Below are positions 1 to 9,384 of a stretch of DNA of 35,686 bases, one piece after another. The notes under the pieces were generated by a model. That model worked only from the letters and a program-made list of their open reading frames with translations, made no database searches and had not been told where the DNA came from. The position numbers and the translations under genes were made by a program. Numbering within the stretch: the stretch's first letter is position 1; each line of letters starts with the position of its first letter. Origin of the DNA: Thermomicrobiales bacterium (lineage in GTDB: Bacteria; Chloroflexota; Chloroflexia; Thermomicrobiales; CADCWN01). Location: the NCBI GenBank assembly GCA_030446685.1, contig JAUJMV010000045.1, positions 1-35,686 of the forward strand. The letters run 5' to 3'.

Positions 1-2
1 AC

Positions 3-1143
<1,141 letters not shown>

Positions 1144-1149
1144 TGAGAT

Positions 1150-2053
1150 TGGCCCACTTCCGCAGACAAGCTACCGCCAGGCGGCGCGGCTCAGACAACA
1201 ACAACAAATCCTCCTCGAAGATGACCGGGGCGCGGTAGCGCCGAGGGCAGAGTGCGGTATGACGCTGACGGTTGGCGTACCAGACCTCGATCCACTCGAA
1301 GATGGTCAGGCGCGCGGCGCGGGTCACGAAATCCTGCGTATCGGCGATCTCGCCTTGAGCGTGGCGAAGAAGTGCTCGGCTACGGCGTTATCCAGGCACT
1401 CGCCGGCCCGGCTCATCGAGTAAGACAGGAAGCCCGCCAGAACCCGCTGGTAAAGCATCGGCGGTGTACCGGCAGCCGCTGATCGGTGGTGACCAGTTCC
1501 GGTCGCCGGCCGGCGACGCTGGAGGGCCACGGTGAGCGCGCCGGCGGCCAGCTCCGTGCGCAGGTGGTCGGCCATCGCCCAGTCGACGACCTGACGCGAG
1601 TGCGCGTCGAGCAAAACCGCGAGGTAGAGCCAGCCCTCCTGCGTCGCCGTACGTGATATCGCCGAGCGCCAGAGGCAATTGGGCACCGGGGCGGCGAACT
1701 CCCGCGCGACCAGGTTTGGGGCGGGGCGACTGGGCCGAGTCGGCGACCGTCGTGCGAATCCGGCGACGGCGATGGCACCCGACGAGGCCGGCGACGCGCA
1801 TCAGCCGCGCGACGCGCCTGGGCACAGCGGCACCCCGCCCGCGCGCAGCTCGGTGACGCGCGGGGCTCGTAGGTCCGACGGCTGCGCGCGTGGACGGCGG
1901 CGCTGCGCGATCCTCTGGGCGCGGGCCGACCGCGGGGCGCCCAGGCGTAGTAGGCCGAGCGCGCTGCAGCGCCCGGCACAGGACGGCGAAGGTGGCGCTC
2001 TGGAGGTGGTAGCGGCGCACGTCTCCTTCGCGAAGTATCGCGGCTTTTCGCAA
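1150..2053 (-). pseudogene. IS3-family transposase OrfB (integrase), frameshifted
   Basis: DDE integrase of the IS3 family, in at least three frames. In order on the minus strand there is a 'HARSRRTYEPR' segment near 1890, 'ATQEGWLYLAVLLDAHSRQV' near 1620, 'MADHLRTELAAGALTVALQRR' (first residues near 1575), 'SMSRAGECLDNAVAEHFFAT' near 1400 and the C-terminal 'FEWIEVWYANRQRHTAL' near 1290. The second acidic residue region (expected HSDRGSQY) is garbled to 'HHRSAAAGTPP' by a shift. The last acidic residue (E of NAVAE) is present. Length fits the family once the shifts are repaired. Non-functional as written. Confidence 0.8.
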
Positions 2054-2250
2054 TATCCTCGAGGACGTGGTTCTCGCGGCGCAGTCGGCGCAGCCCTGCT
2101 CGTCCGTGGTCAGCTCGTTCGGCTGCCCGCGGCCGTCATCCGCCTCGGCTCGGCGCTAGCGCCTCCCCGCAGGTCGGCGGCGAGCGCGGGGACCTCCGCG
2201 CGGCGCACGGCCTCCGCGCGGACTCCGGCGGGTAGGGGCGGGGGCGGCAT
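2040..2250 (-). pseudogene. IS3-family transposase OrfA (HTH), frameshifted
   Basis: The minus strand has GGAGGTGTTCG followed by ATG at 2250, a good ribosome site. The start reads 'MPPPPLPAGVRAEAVRRAE', consistent with the 'RKYPPELRERAVRLV' type N-terminus of IS3 OrfA. Downstream, in other frames, are 'NELTTDEQ' and 'LRRLRRENHVLEDI', matching the leucine-zipper-like segment that ends OrfA, and then 'ILRKAAIL', matching 'ILKKAAAYF'. At least two frameshifts separate these blocks. Assignment rests on order and position directly upstream of OrfB, so confidence is moderate. Confidence 0.6.
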
Positions 2251-2310
2251 CGAACACCTCCTTGGGTCCAGGCCCAATCATCCGGTGTCCGTGGAAGTGG
2301 GGCAACCCCG

Positions 2311-3203
2311 CTGGTGGCGGCGCGCGCGGACGATCCTGCCTCTGGCGGCGCACACCCTGGCCGGCACCAACCTCCTCTGGCTCGGCGGCGGCCCACGACC
2401 ACCTCGACGCTGGCCCGCGCCGCCCAGGGCGGCAGCCCTCACGGTCCTCACCCGGATCGCTGGTGCCGCGCGCGGGCTGACGCTGCGGGGCGCTGGCCCG
2501 CGCGCGAGGGCTGGCGCGCGCCGCTCAGCGAGGCGTTCGCCCTGCTGTGGGGGCGAGCGTCCTGGTGTTCCGGTGCCGGGAGGCGCCGGACGCTCCAGGC
2601 GCGGGCCGAGGCGCTGCTGGCGCTCGCCCGCGAGCGTAGGCTTCACCTTCTGGACCCCGCCGGGGCGAGGCGCTGTGGGGCTGGGCGCGGGCCGTGCAAG
2701 GCGAGGCGGCGGGGGGCGTGCCGCTGCGCGACGCGGTGGACGCCCAGCGGCGCGCCGGGGTCGGTTTCCAGCTCCGTTCGGTCTGGCCCTGCTGGCTGAG
2801 GTCGACGGCCGGGGCGGGCGGGCCGGGGACGCGCTACGCGCGCTGGACGAGGCGCTGGCGACGGTGGTGGCGACCGGGGAACGCTGGGGGCGAGGCGGAA
2901 CTCCCACCGGCTGCGGGGCGAGTTGCTGGCCGGCGTGGCGGGGCGGCAGGCGAGGCGGAGGCCGCGTTCGGGCGGCGCTGGCCGTCGCCCGCGAGCAGGG
3001 GGCGGCCTGGTGGGAGTTGCGGGCGGCGCTCGGCCTGGGCCCGGCTCTGGCGACGGCAGGGCAAGCTGGCGGAGGCGTACGCGCTGCTCCCCCCCCCGAC
3101 CGCTACCGAGGTTTCCGACACGTCGGACCTCCTTGAAACCGCGCTGCTCGACACGGCGCCCCCTCCAGACCGCGCAACACCGGATCGAGGCCGCCACCGG
3201 TGA
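2311..3203 (+). pseudogene. AAA/TPR regulator, 3' part (TPR-like C-terminus), frameshifted
   Basis: Directly after the IS3 right end, fragments typical of the TPR half of ATPase regulators follow. They include 'HTLAGTNLLWLGG' near 2350, 'ALTVLTRIAG' near 2440, 'FGLALLAEVDGRGGRAGDAL' near 2778, 'ALDEALATVVATGERW', then 'EAELPP' in another frame, 'RALAVAREQGAAWWELRAAL' (as written AALAVAREQ) near 2975 and 'DTSDLLETALLD' near 3125. In intact relatives these occur in this order and end the protein. At least four frameshifts are needed. Probably the downstream half of the gene at 3-1143, with part of the middle lost. Confidence 0.65.
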
Positions 3204-3268
3204 GGGCGCCCCATTCCGGCGGCGTTGGAGGCCCGCGCCGGTCGCGCCAGGGCGCGCTGGGGGCGCCC

Positions 3269-3296
3269 TTGCGTCCCTGTCGCTTTTCTCTAAACT
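3269..3296 (+). promoter_or_regulatory. Candidate sigma-70-type promoter upstream of the BI-1 family gene
   Basis: TTGCGT (3269-3274), 16-base spacer, TAAACT (3291-3296), about 100 bases before the ATG at 3395. The same -35 hexamer is used by the tRNA promoter at 18222. Pattern only, no experimental support. Confidence 0.45.
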
Positions 3297-3394
3297 TGTG
3301 CCTGGAAGGCCCATGCGTGGCCGGACAGAGTCGCCGCGACGGCCGCGCCCCGCCGCGGGAAGCGGGGCGGACGCGAGGAACGAGGAGTGCCGCA

Positions 3395-4075
3395 ATGAGT
3401 GCGAATACCTATGTCGGGCCGGTGCCGCCGCGCCGCCGGACGCCCGCGCCGCCTTCATCCGGCGGACCTACCTCCACCCTCGCCGGGGCGATCCTGGCGT
3501 TCGCCGCGCCGGAGGCGATCCTGCTGCGCTGGTCGGGGGCCGAGCGGCTGATCGGGCTGATGACCGGGGCTTCGCCTGGCTGCTCGTGCTGGCAGCGTTC
3601 ATCTTCGTCTCCGCTGGCCGACCGCTGGGCGCGCTCGAGACCTGCGCGAGATGCAGTACCTCGGCCTGGGGCTCTTCATCGTCGCGGAGGCGATCCTCTT
3701 CCTGCCGCTGCTCTACGTCGCCCGCTACTACAGCTCGCCCGACCTGATCCTGACCGCCGGCCTCTTCACCGGGCTGCTCTTCCTGGGCCTGACCGCCGTC
3801 GCGTTCACCAGCGGCGTCCAATTTCGTTCCTGCGCGGCGCGCTGGTCATCGGCGGCCTGCTCGCGGGCTGATCGTCGCCAGCATCCTCTTCGGCTTCACG
3901 CTGGGGCTGATCTTCGCGCTGGCGATGATCGTCTTCGCGGCGGCCTCGATCCTCTACCAGACCTCGGCGGTCATCCGCGACTACCGCACCGACCAGCACG
4001 TCGCGGCGGCGCTCGGCCTTCTTCGGCTCGGTGGCGCTGCTCTTCTGGTACGTGCTCTGGCGCCGCGCCGCTGAG
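3395..4075 (+). pseudogene. Bax inhibitor-1 (BI-1/YccA) family membrane protein, frameshifted
   Basis: The ATG at 3395 follows CGAGGAG. Fragments in all three frames assemble into a bacterial BI-1 family integral membrane protein. In order they are 'AAFIRRTYLH' (3450), 'TLAGAILAFAAPEAILLRWS' (3477), 'FAWLLVLAAFIFVS' (3570), 'MQYLGLGLFIVAEAILFLPL' (3651), 'GLLFLGLTAVAFTSG' (3770), 'FLRGALVIGG' (3825), 'LIVASILFGFTLGLIFALAM' (3870) and 'SAVIRDYRTDQHVAAAL' (3965), ending 'GSVALLFWYVL'. This gives the expected seven hydrophobic segments and the family's HxxTD-like C-terminal 'YRTDQHV' region. At least five single-base shifts are needed, so either the gene is decayed or the consensus is poor. Role in bacteria is not well defined; relatives are linked to membrane-protease (FtsH) interaction and calcium leak. 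Confidence 0.8.
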
Positions 4076-4094
4076 GAAGGTGAAGGGCCGAAGG

Positions 4095-4333
4095 CTACCG
4101 TGCCGCCGGCGTCGTTTCGCCGGACTCCCGGCCGATCGCGCGCGCGTCGGGTCCACGGCGATAGGGCGACGATCACGGTCTCGCCGAGAGCGATGCGAGT
4201 GCGGCGGGTCCGCAGCTTGCCGGAGAGGGCCGCGCGAATCGTGCGCCCGTCCGACAGGGCGACGGTGAAGCCCGCGTTCGGCAGCGTTTCTACGAACGGC
4301 GCCGCGCACGATGTTCGGTTTCGCGTGATCCAT
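4095..4333 (-). pseudogene. infA: Translation initiation factor IF-1-like protein, two frameshifts
   Basis: On the minus strand an AGAGGTG ribosome site precedes ATG at 4333. The protein opens 'MDHAKPNIVRGAV'. After a one-base shift it continues 'VETLPNAGFTVALSDGRTI' and 'RAALSGKLRTRRTRIALGET', then 'VIVALSPW'. After a second shift it ends 'DPTRARI' and TAG at 4095. This is the S1-like OB fold of IF-1, with family landmarks VETLPN, SGKLR and the VxLSPxDxTRxRI end. Total length is about 79 residues against about 72. It is divergent: AA replaces the usual AH before the SGK motif, and it starts MDHAKPN rather than MAKED. It is not in a ribosomal protein cluster, so it may be a second, specialised infA. 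It is convergent with the BI-1 gene, with about 20 bases between stops. Confidence 0.72.
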
Positions 4334-4422
4334 AGGCGTCACCTCTGATGGATACTTTCGGGTGTCCGTGAGGAAGGCGCGTCCGCGCCCTACCCGAAAC
4401 GACAAAGGATGCCACGGGACAG

Positions 4423-4451
4423 CGATTCTTCACTCCGCTCAGAATGACGGG
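4423..4451. repeat. Interspersed repeat-like sequence in spacer
   Basis: The spacer 4334-4588 holds a stretch reading ATTCTTCACTCCGCTCAGAA then TGACGG. This phrase type (GATTCTTC...CTCAGAATGACGG) I recognise as common between genes in many bacterial genomes. No second copy occurs in this window, so the repeat call rests on recognition rather than on sequence shown here. Confidence 0.35.
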
Positions 4452-4524
4452 GCAGGGTGTCGGCGCGCCGATGCCGGGCGCGCCTCCTTCCCGGCGCCCC
4501 AAGTCGGCGAGGAACACATCCCCT

Positions 4525-4549
4525 GCCGAGGCGGGCGCCCGGCCTCGGC
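4525..4549 (-). terminator. Hairpin downstream of the acyl-CoA synthetase gene
   Basis: An 8-bp perfect stem GCCGAGGC (4525-4532) / GCCTCGGC (4542-4549), whose 9-base loop is itself self-complementary. It lies 40 bases past the stop of the minus-strand gene at 4589. There is no T tract, so this is a terminator-like hairpin rather than a classic intrinsic terminator. Confidence 0.4.
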
Positions 4550-4588
4550 GGGCTGTCCCCTCAACGTTGGGGGCCGGGGGTGTTCCCG

Positions 4589-7368
4589 CTACAGCTCGAT
4601 CGCGGCCTTGATGACCTCCTCCTCGGGGTCGTGGCGCAGGGTGAAGCCGAGCTTCTCGCAGATGCGCTGCATGCCGTAGTTGTCGGGCAGGATGTCGGCG
4701 GTGATGCGGCGCAGCTTCTCGTCGCGCCCGATCTGGAGCAGGCGGCGCAGCAGTTCGGTGCCGAGCCCCTGGCGCTGGAAGAGGTCGCTGACCAGGATGG
4801 CGAACTCCGCCTCCGGCTCGGGGGCGCCGGAGGTGCGGCTGAGCCGCCCGACCCCCAGGATCTCGTGCTCGCCGGTCTGGGGGTCGTGGCGCTCGGCGAC
4901 GATCGCCATCTCCCGGTCGTAGTCGATGAAGCAGATCCGCGTCAGCCGCTCGTGCGCCACGCGCTGGCTGAGGCTGATGACGTGGAAGTAGCGCAGGTAG
5001 ACGCTGCGCTCCGACAGCGTCTCGTGGAAGCGGACCATCAGCGGCTCGTCCTCGGGGCGGATCGGGCGGAGCAGCAGTTCCGTGCCGCCCTTCGCCGTCC
5101 AGGGGGCGGCGTACTGCGCCGGGTAGGGGCGGATCGCCGGCCGGGGCAGCTCCCCCTCCAGCGTGTCCGCCGGGTGCAGCACCACGCGCGCGTCGAGCGC
5201 GATCAAGGACCGGGCGCCCGGCTCGTCGCCCAGCGGGGCGGCGAGGAGCGGGTTGATGTCCAGCTCGGCGATCCAGGGCTGCTCGACGACGAGCTGGCTG
5301 AAGCGGACCAAGAGGCGTTCGAGGCCGGCGAGGTCGACCGGGTTCCGCCCGCGCACCCCCCCGAGCGCGGTGTGGATGCGGGTCTGCTCCATCAGCCGGC
5401 GGGCGAGGGTGGTGTTGAGCGGCGGCAGGGCCAGCGCGCGATCCTTGACGACCTCCACCAGTTGCCCGCCCGCGCCGAAGAGGAGGACCGGGCCGAACTG
5501 CGGGTCGACGCTGCTGCCGAGGATCAGCTCGTAGCCGTCGAGCCGGACCATCGGCTGCACGGTCACGCCGAGGAAGTCGCTCGGGCTGGCCCGCTCGGCG
5601 ACCGCCGCCTCGATGTCGCGGAAGGCGCGGCGCACCGCCCCGGCGTCGGCGAGGTCCAGTTGCACGCCGTTCACGTCGGTCTTGTGGGTGATCGTCTCGG
5701 AGTGGAGCTTCACCACCACCGGGTAGCCGATCGCCTCCGCCGCCGCGACCGCCTCGTCGGCGTCGCGCGCGAGGCGCGTCTCGACCGTGGGGATGCCGTA
5801 GGCGGCGAGCAGGCCCTTCGACTCCAGCTCGGTCAGGATCGCGCGGCGGCCCTCGCGCGCGCCCGCGAGGATCGCCCCGGCGCGGTCGCGGTCGGGCGCG
5901 TCCTTGCCGGAGCCGGCGGGCAGGCTCGGGGTCTCGTAGAGGCTGCGCAGGTTGGTGCTGTAGCGCCACATCTGCGTGAACATCCGCGCGGCGGTGTCGG
6001 GGTAGCCGAAGGTCGGGATGTTGGCCTCGTTGAGGATCCCCTCGCCCCGCTCGACGATCGGCCCGCCCATCCAACTGGTGAGGATCGGCTTGCCGCCGAG
6101 CCGCGCGTAGGGCCTCAAATCCTCGGCGGTCCGGGTCGGGTCGGTCATCGCCTGCGGCGTGACGATCACCAGCAGGCCGTCGGTGTTGGGGTCGGCCGCG
6201 GTGATCTCGAGCGCCTTGGTGTAGCGGTCGGGGCCGGCGTCGCCGAGGATGTCGATCGGGTTGCCGTGGCTCCAGTGAGCCGGCAGGATGCCGTCGAGCG
6301 CCGCCATCGTCTCGGGCGCCAGCGCCGCCACCTCGCCGCCGCCGGTGAGCAGGGCGTCGGTGGCGAGGACGCCGGGGCCGCCGGCGTTGGTGAGGATCGT
6401 CAGGCGCGGGCCGCGCGGGCGGGGCTGCTTGGCGAGGACCTCCGCCATGTAGAAGAGGTCGGCGATCGCGCCGACGCGCAGGACGCCGGAGCGGGCGAAG
6501 GCGGCGTCGAGCACCTCGTCGCTGCCGGTCAGCGCGCCGGTGTGCGAGGCGGCGGCCTGGGCGGCGGCGGCGGTGCGCCCGGCCTTGATCACGATGATCG
6601 GCTTGGTCAGCGCGACCTCGCGCGCGGCGGAGAGGAAGGCGCGCGCGTCGCCGATCGACTCCATGTAGATGATGATCGACTGGGTGTGGGGGTCGTTGCC
6701 GAGGTAGTCGATCAGGTCGCCCCAGCCGACGTCGAGCATCGAGCCGATCGAGACGAAGGCGCTGAAGCCGACCTGCTCCCGGAAACTCCAGTCGAGGATG
6801 GCGGTGCAGAGCGCGCCGCTCTGGCTGATGAAGGCGACGTTGCCGCGGCGGGCGATCGCCGCGGCGAAGGTGGCGTTGAAGCCGTCGGGGCCATGGAAGG
6901 GGTTCATCACGCCGAGGCAGTTGGGGCCGATGATCCGCAGCCGCCCGCGCCGCGCCTCCTCCAGCACCCGCCGCTCCAGCTCGACCCCGCCGCGCCGCGC
7001 TCCTTGAAGCCGGCCGAGATGACGATCGCGCCCTTGACGCCCGCCTCGACGCACTCGCGGATGATCCCCGGCACGGTCGGCGCCGGGGTGACGACGACCG
7101 CGAGGTCGACCGGCCCCGGCACGGCGCCGACCGCCGGGTAGGCCGGGAGGCCGAGGACCGTGTCACGCTTCGGGTTGACCGGGTAGACCGCGCCGCCGAA
7201 CGACGCCGCCTGCAGGTTCTCGACCAGCGTGCGCCCGACGCTGCCGGCGGTCTCGGTCGCGCCGATCACCGCGACGGCGCGCGGCTTGAAGATGGCGTCG
7301 AGCGCCGGGCGCTCGGAGCGGTAGACGTCGTGGGCCAGGTCGGTCGGCGTGGCGGCGGGCTGGGCCAT
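4589..7368 (-). CDS. ADP-forming acyl-CoA synthetase fused to GNAT acetyltransferase (one frameshift)
   Basis: About 925 residues. The start ATG at 7368 follows AGAGGAG. Domains in order are a CoA-binding Rossmann domain ('[21 protein letters not shown]', first 20 residues, with 'GGAVYPVNP'), a succinyl-CoA-ligase-like domain ('ISQSGAL', '[11 protein letters not shown]'), a second ligase domain ('[18 protein letters not shown]'), an ATP-grasp domain ('[19 protein letters not shown]'), and a C-terminal GNAT domain of about 160 residues with acetyl-CoA loop 'RQGLGTELL'. The architecture is that of protein lysine acetyltransferase Pat/PatZ. Unlike E. coli PatZ, the phosphorylatable histidine of SHTGAL is kept, so the synthetase half may be active. 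One frameshift lies near 7000 ('SAGFKE' then '[17 protein letters not shown]'); the rest is fully open and codon use is normal. Likely acts in the cytoplasm in acetate or acyl-CoA metabolism and its acetylation control. Confidence 0.88.
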
Positions 7369-7833
7369 CGGCACTCCTCTTTCGCTGGCGGGGTCACTCG
7401 CGGCGGCTCGGCGCGCAATGGCCGGGCGGCGCGCTGCGACGGCGCGCGGTGGTCTGTCCGGCACCATCCGTGCCACCGACGGGGGCGGGGTGGAGAGGGT
7501 GGCGAAGAGCGGTGGGACGGCGCGGGCCGCCCGTCGTGCCGCAACCATCAGCGATCGCCGGGATCTGCAAGGTTTGCTTGCCGCGGGGTAGCGCCCACCA
7601 GATCGGGGAACCGGCAGCGCGCGTCCGGTGTAGTATATGGGTGAGGTACGGGGAGCCGGCTACATGCGCCAGGAGCGTGCCCAGGAGCGCAGCAGCCAGC
7701 GTCGGCGTTGCCCTTGGGCGCGCCCGAGCCTACACCAATCTACCCAGGCGCGGCGAGGGAAGCCTTGTGGGGACGGTGCGGGTACCGGCATCGCCATAGG
7801 TGGCACCCGAGCGGGAATCAGATCATCGTGGTG
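7369..7833. other. Divergent intergenic region
   Basis: 465 bases between the minus-strand synthetase gene and the plus-strand lipoprotein gene. It must hold promoters for both. A TAGTAT box at 7631-7636 is the only -10-like sequence I noticed, and it has no good -35 partner. No gene supported. Confidence 0.4.
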
Positions 7834-8378
7834 ATGGATCGGCGAACACACCTGTGCCTCCTGCTTGCCGGGGCCGCGATGCTCGCGAGCCTGAGCGCCT
7901 GCGCCGCCCAGGCCAATCCGGTGACCTCGGCGCTATCACCGAAGCCGGTGTCCACCCTCACCACCACCCCGCCGGTGCCAACGCCGATGCCCGCCGTAGC
8001 GGGGTGTCCGATGACGCGCCCGGACCCGCGCACCGAGGGCCGGACATCGGCAACTACGTCCGCGACGGACTGTGGACCCACCTCCCTCCTGAGGGCATCG
8101 TCTCCGCTGGCGGGGTCATGATCCGACCCGATGGCACCATCGGGACCAAGTGGCCTTGGTGGAGGGAGGGGCGGGCGCAGGGTCGCCTGACGATCAGCGG
8201 CCAGCGGCGACGCGCCCGCCCCCCGCTGCAGGCGGGCACGCCGGACGGGTATGGCGACAGCGGTTTCCAGGTGAGCACGCTGACCTTCCCGGACGAGGGC
8301 TGCTGGGAGGTCACCGGGCAGGCGGGCGAGGCACGCCTGACCTTCGTAGTCTTGGTGCGGCGCGGTATCGATCGGTGA
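7834..8378 (+). CDS. Secreted lipoprotein of unknown function (frameshifted)
   Basis: ATG at 7834. The N-terminus 'MDRRTHLCLLLAGAAMLASL' followed by SAC is a type II signal peptide with lipobox L-S-A-C, so the protein is predicted to be anchored outside the membrane. A Thr/Pro-rich linker follows, then 'CPMTRPDP'. At about 8030 the frame shifts and the conserved C-terminal part follows: 'NYVRDGLWTHLPPEGIV', 'IRPDGTIGTKWPWWREG', 'GRLTISGQR', 'DGYGDSGFQVSTLTFPDEGC' and 'WEVTGQAGEARLTFVVLV', then TGA at 8378. I recognise this pattern (CPxTxP, LWTxLPPEG, GxKWPWWR, CWEVTG) as a recurring small lipoprotein family in Chloroflexota. Function is unknown; no catalytic motif is evident. Confidence 0.72.
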
Positions 8379-8787
8379 CAGAGCAGCGCCGACCAGGTTA
8401 GGCGGCTGGGAAGAAGGATAGCGGCTGACCTTCGCCGCCCAGTGGTTGATCGTCACCGCCCCCGGCCTGGCGATCCTCGCGCTGATCGCCACGCGCCGGC
8501 CCCAACACCGGCGCTATTCACCCGGTACTCCATAGCACGAACCAGGCGCCGGGCAGCCCGGCAAGCCCCATTTTTATGTCACCTCTCCCCCTCCGCATCG
8601 GGGAACTCTCAACCGCTGTCATCGTGGCGGCGGAGAAACCGCCGACCTCGATGCCGTGGATACGCGCGAGGGTGCGCCGGTCCGCTGCCTGGTGCGCGAC
8701 CGGATGGATTGGGAGCAGGTGTGCGGTGCAGGGCTGCGCGGGCGATCTGACCCGGAAGCGGGCCGGCGTCCCGCCGCGATCCGTCCC
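8379..8787. other. Intergenic region without a supported gene
   Basis: About 410 bases. A short open frame at 8422-8536 encodes a hydrophobic peptide ('LIVTAPGLAILALIATRRP') but has no start codon or ribosome site, so it may be a gene remnant. The rest shows no recognisable protein in any frame and no repeat. Confidence 0.4.
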
Positions 8788-9246
8788 TCAATGCCGGCGG
8801 CGCATCGCCAGCGGCAGGGCGTACCAGAGCCAGGCGAAGACGCCGCCAATCGCCGCCGCGAAGAACGCGGCGACGGCGCTGTTGAACAGCACGTCGCTCG
8901 CCACGAAGACGACGCCGATCACCGCCAGCGCCAGCAGGATCGTCCCGGCGATCGTCAGGCGGTTCGCCAGTTCCAACTGGTGCTCCTTCTTGTCCGGAGG
9001 CTGCCGGCGCAGCAGGCGGTGGTGGGCGGAAGGCGCGATCAGCAGGGCGATCGCGCCGGCGGTGCAGAGGAACGCGGCGTAGTAGACGATCCGCTGCAAA
9101 CGTCCCACGTCCGCGAACGCCGTCGTGAACGGCACTGAGAGGAGGAACGCGAACAGCACCTGCACGCCGGGCAGGATCACCCGCAGTTCCTCCAGCAGTT
9201 CCCCCAGCTCGCGGTCCTGGCGCCCCTCCGGGCTCTCCTGCTCCAT
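8788..9246 (-). CDS. DUF6328 family membrane protein
   Basis: 152 residues, starting at ATG 9246 ('MEQESPEGRQDRELGELLEE'). This start is preferred over upstream ones because the family begins with this acidic, charged helix directly before the first membrane segment. Layout: cytoplasmic acidic helix with 'LLEELRVILPGVQVLFAFLL', then four hydrophobic segments, including 'IVYYAAFLCTAGAIALLIAP', 'AGTILLALAVIGVVFVASDV' and 'AAFFAAAIGGVFAWLWYALP'. A conserved 'SAHHRLLRR' loop lies between the second and third segments. This matches DUF6328 in length and order. Function unknown. It is transcribed in the same direction as the phosphotransferase gene that starts at 10353, with 138 bases between them. 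Confidence 0.75.
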   Translation of the reverse strand: MEQESPEGRQDRELGELLEELRVILPGVQVLFAFLLSVPFTTAFADVGRLQRIVYYAAFLCTAGAIALLIAPSAHHRLLRRQPPDKKEHQLELANRLTIAGTILLALAVIGVVFVASDVLFNSAVAAFFAAAIGGVFAWLWYALPLAMRRRH

Positions 9247-9384
9247 CGTCGCCCACGCCTCCCATCCGCCCGGCGGAACGATCGCGCGCCGCCCGCGCCG
9301 GCACGCCCCGTACCGACGCAGTATAGCGAACAATCCCACGTTCCCGACACCCCCGGCGGGCGCCGACGCGCGGCAATGGGGCGG

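Larger units (their letters stand above)
1144..2311 (-). mobile_element. Degenerate IS3-family insertion sequence
   Basis: About 1.17 kb, near the usual 1.2-1.3 kb for IS3. Imperfect terminal inverted repeats are visible: 1144-1168 reads inward TGAGATTGGCCCACTTCCGC then AGACA, and 2286-2311 on the other strand reads inward to TTGCCCCACTTCCACGGACA. The two agree at about 17-18 of the 20 inner bases. Both transposase frames lie on the minus strand between them. The element sits inside an ATPase/TPR regulator gene whose two parts flank it. I could not define the target duplication, because the outer tips are eroded. Several frameshifts make autonomous transposition unlikely if the sequence is accurate. 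Confidence 0.8.

Noticed and set aside
4457..7141. 894-codon open frame antisense to the acyl-CoA synthetase gene
   Set aside because: A shadow of high GC3 coding. The residues are charged and Gly/Ala/Val/Arg-biased, with no motif, and the opposite strand encodes a well-recognised protein.
8422..8536. Short hydrophobic open frame that could be a small membrane peptide
   Set aside because: No start codon, no ribosome site, and no support beyond hydrophobicity.
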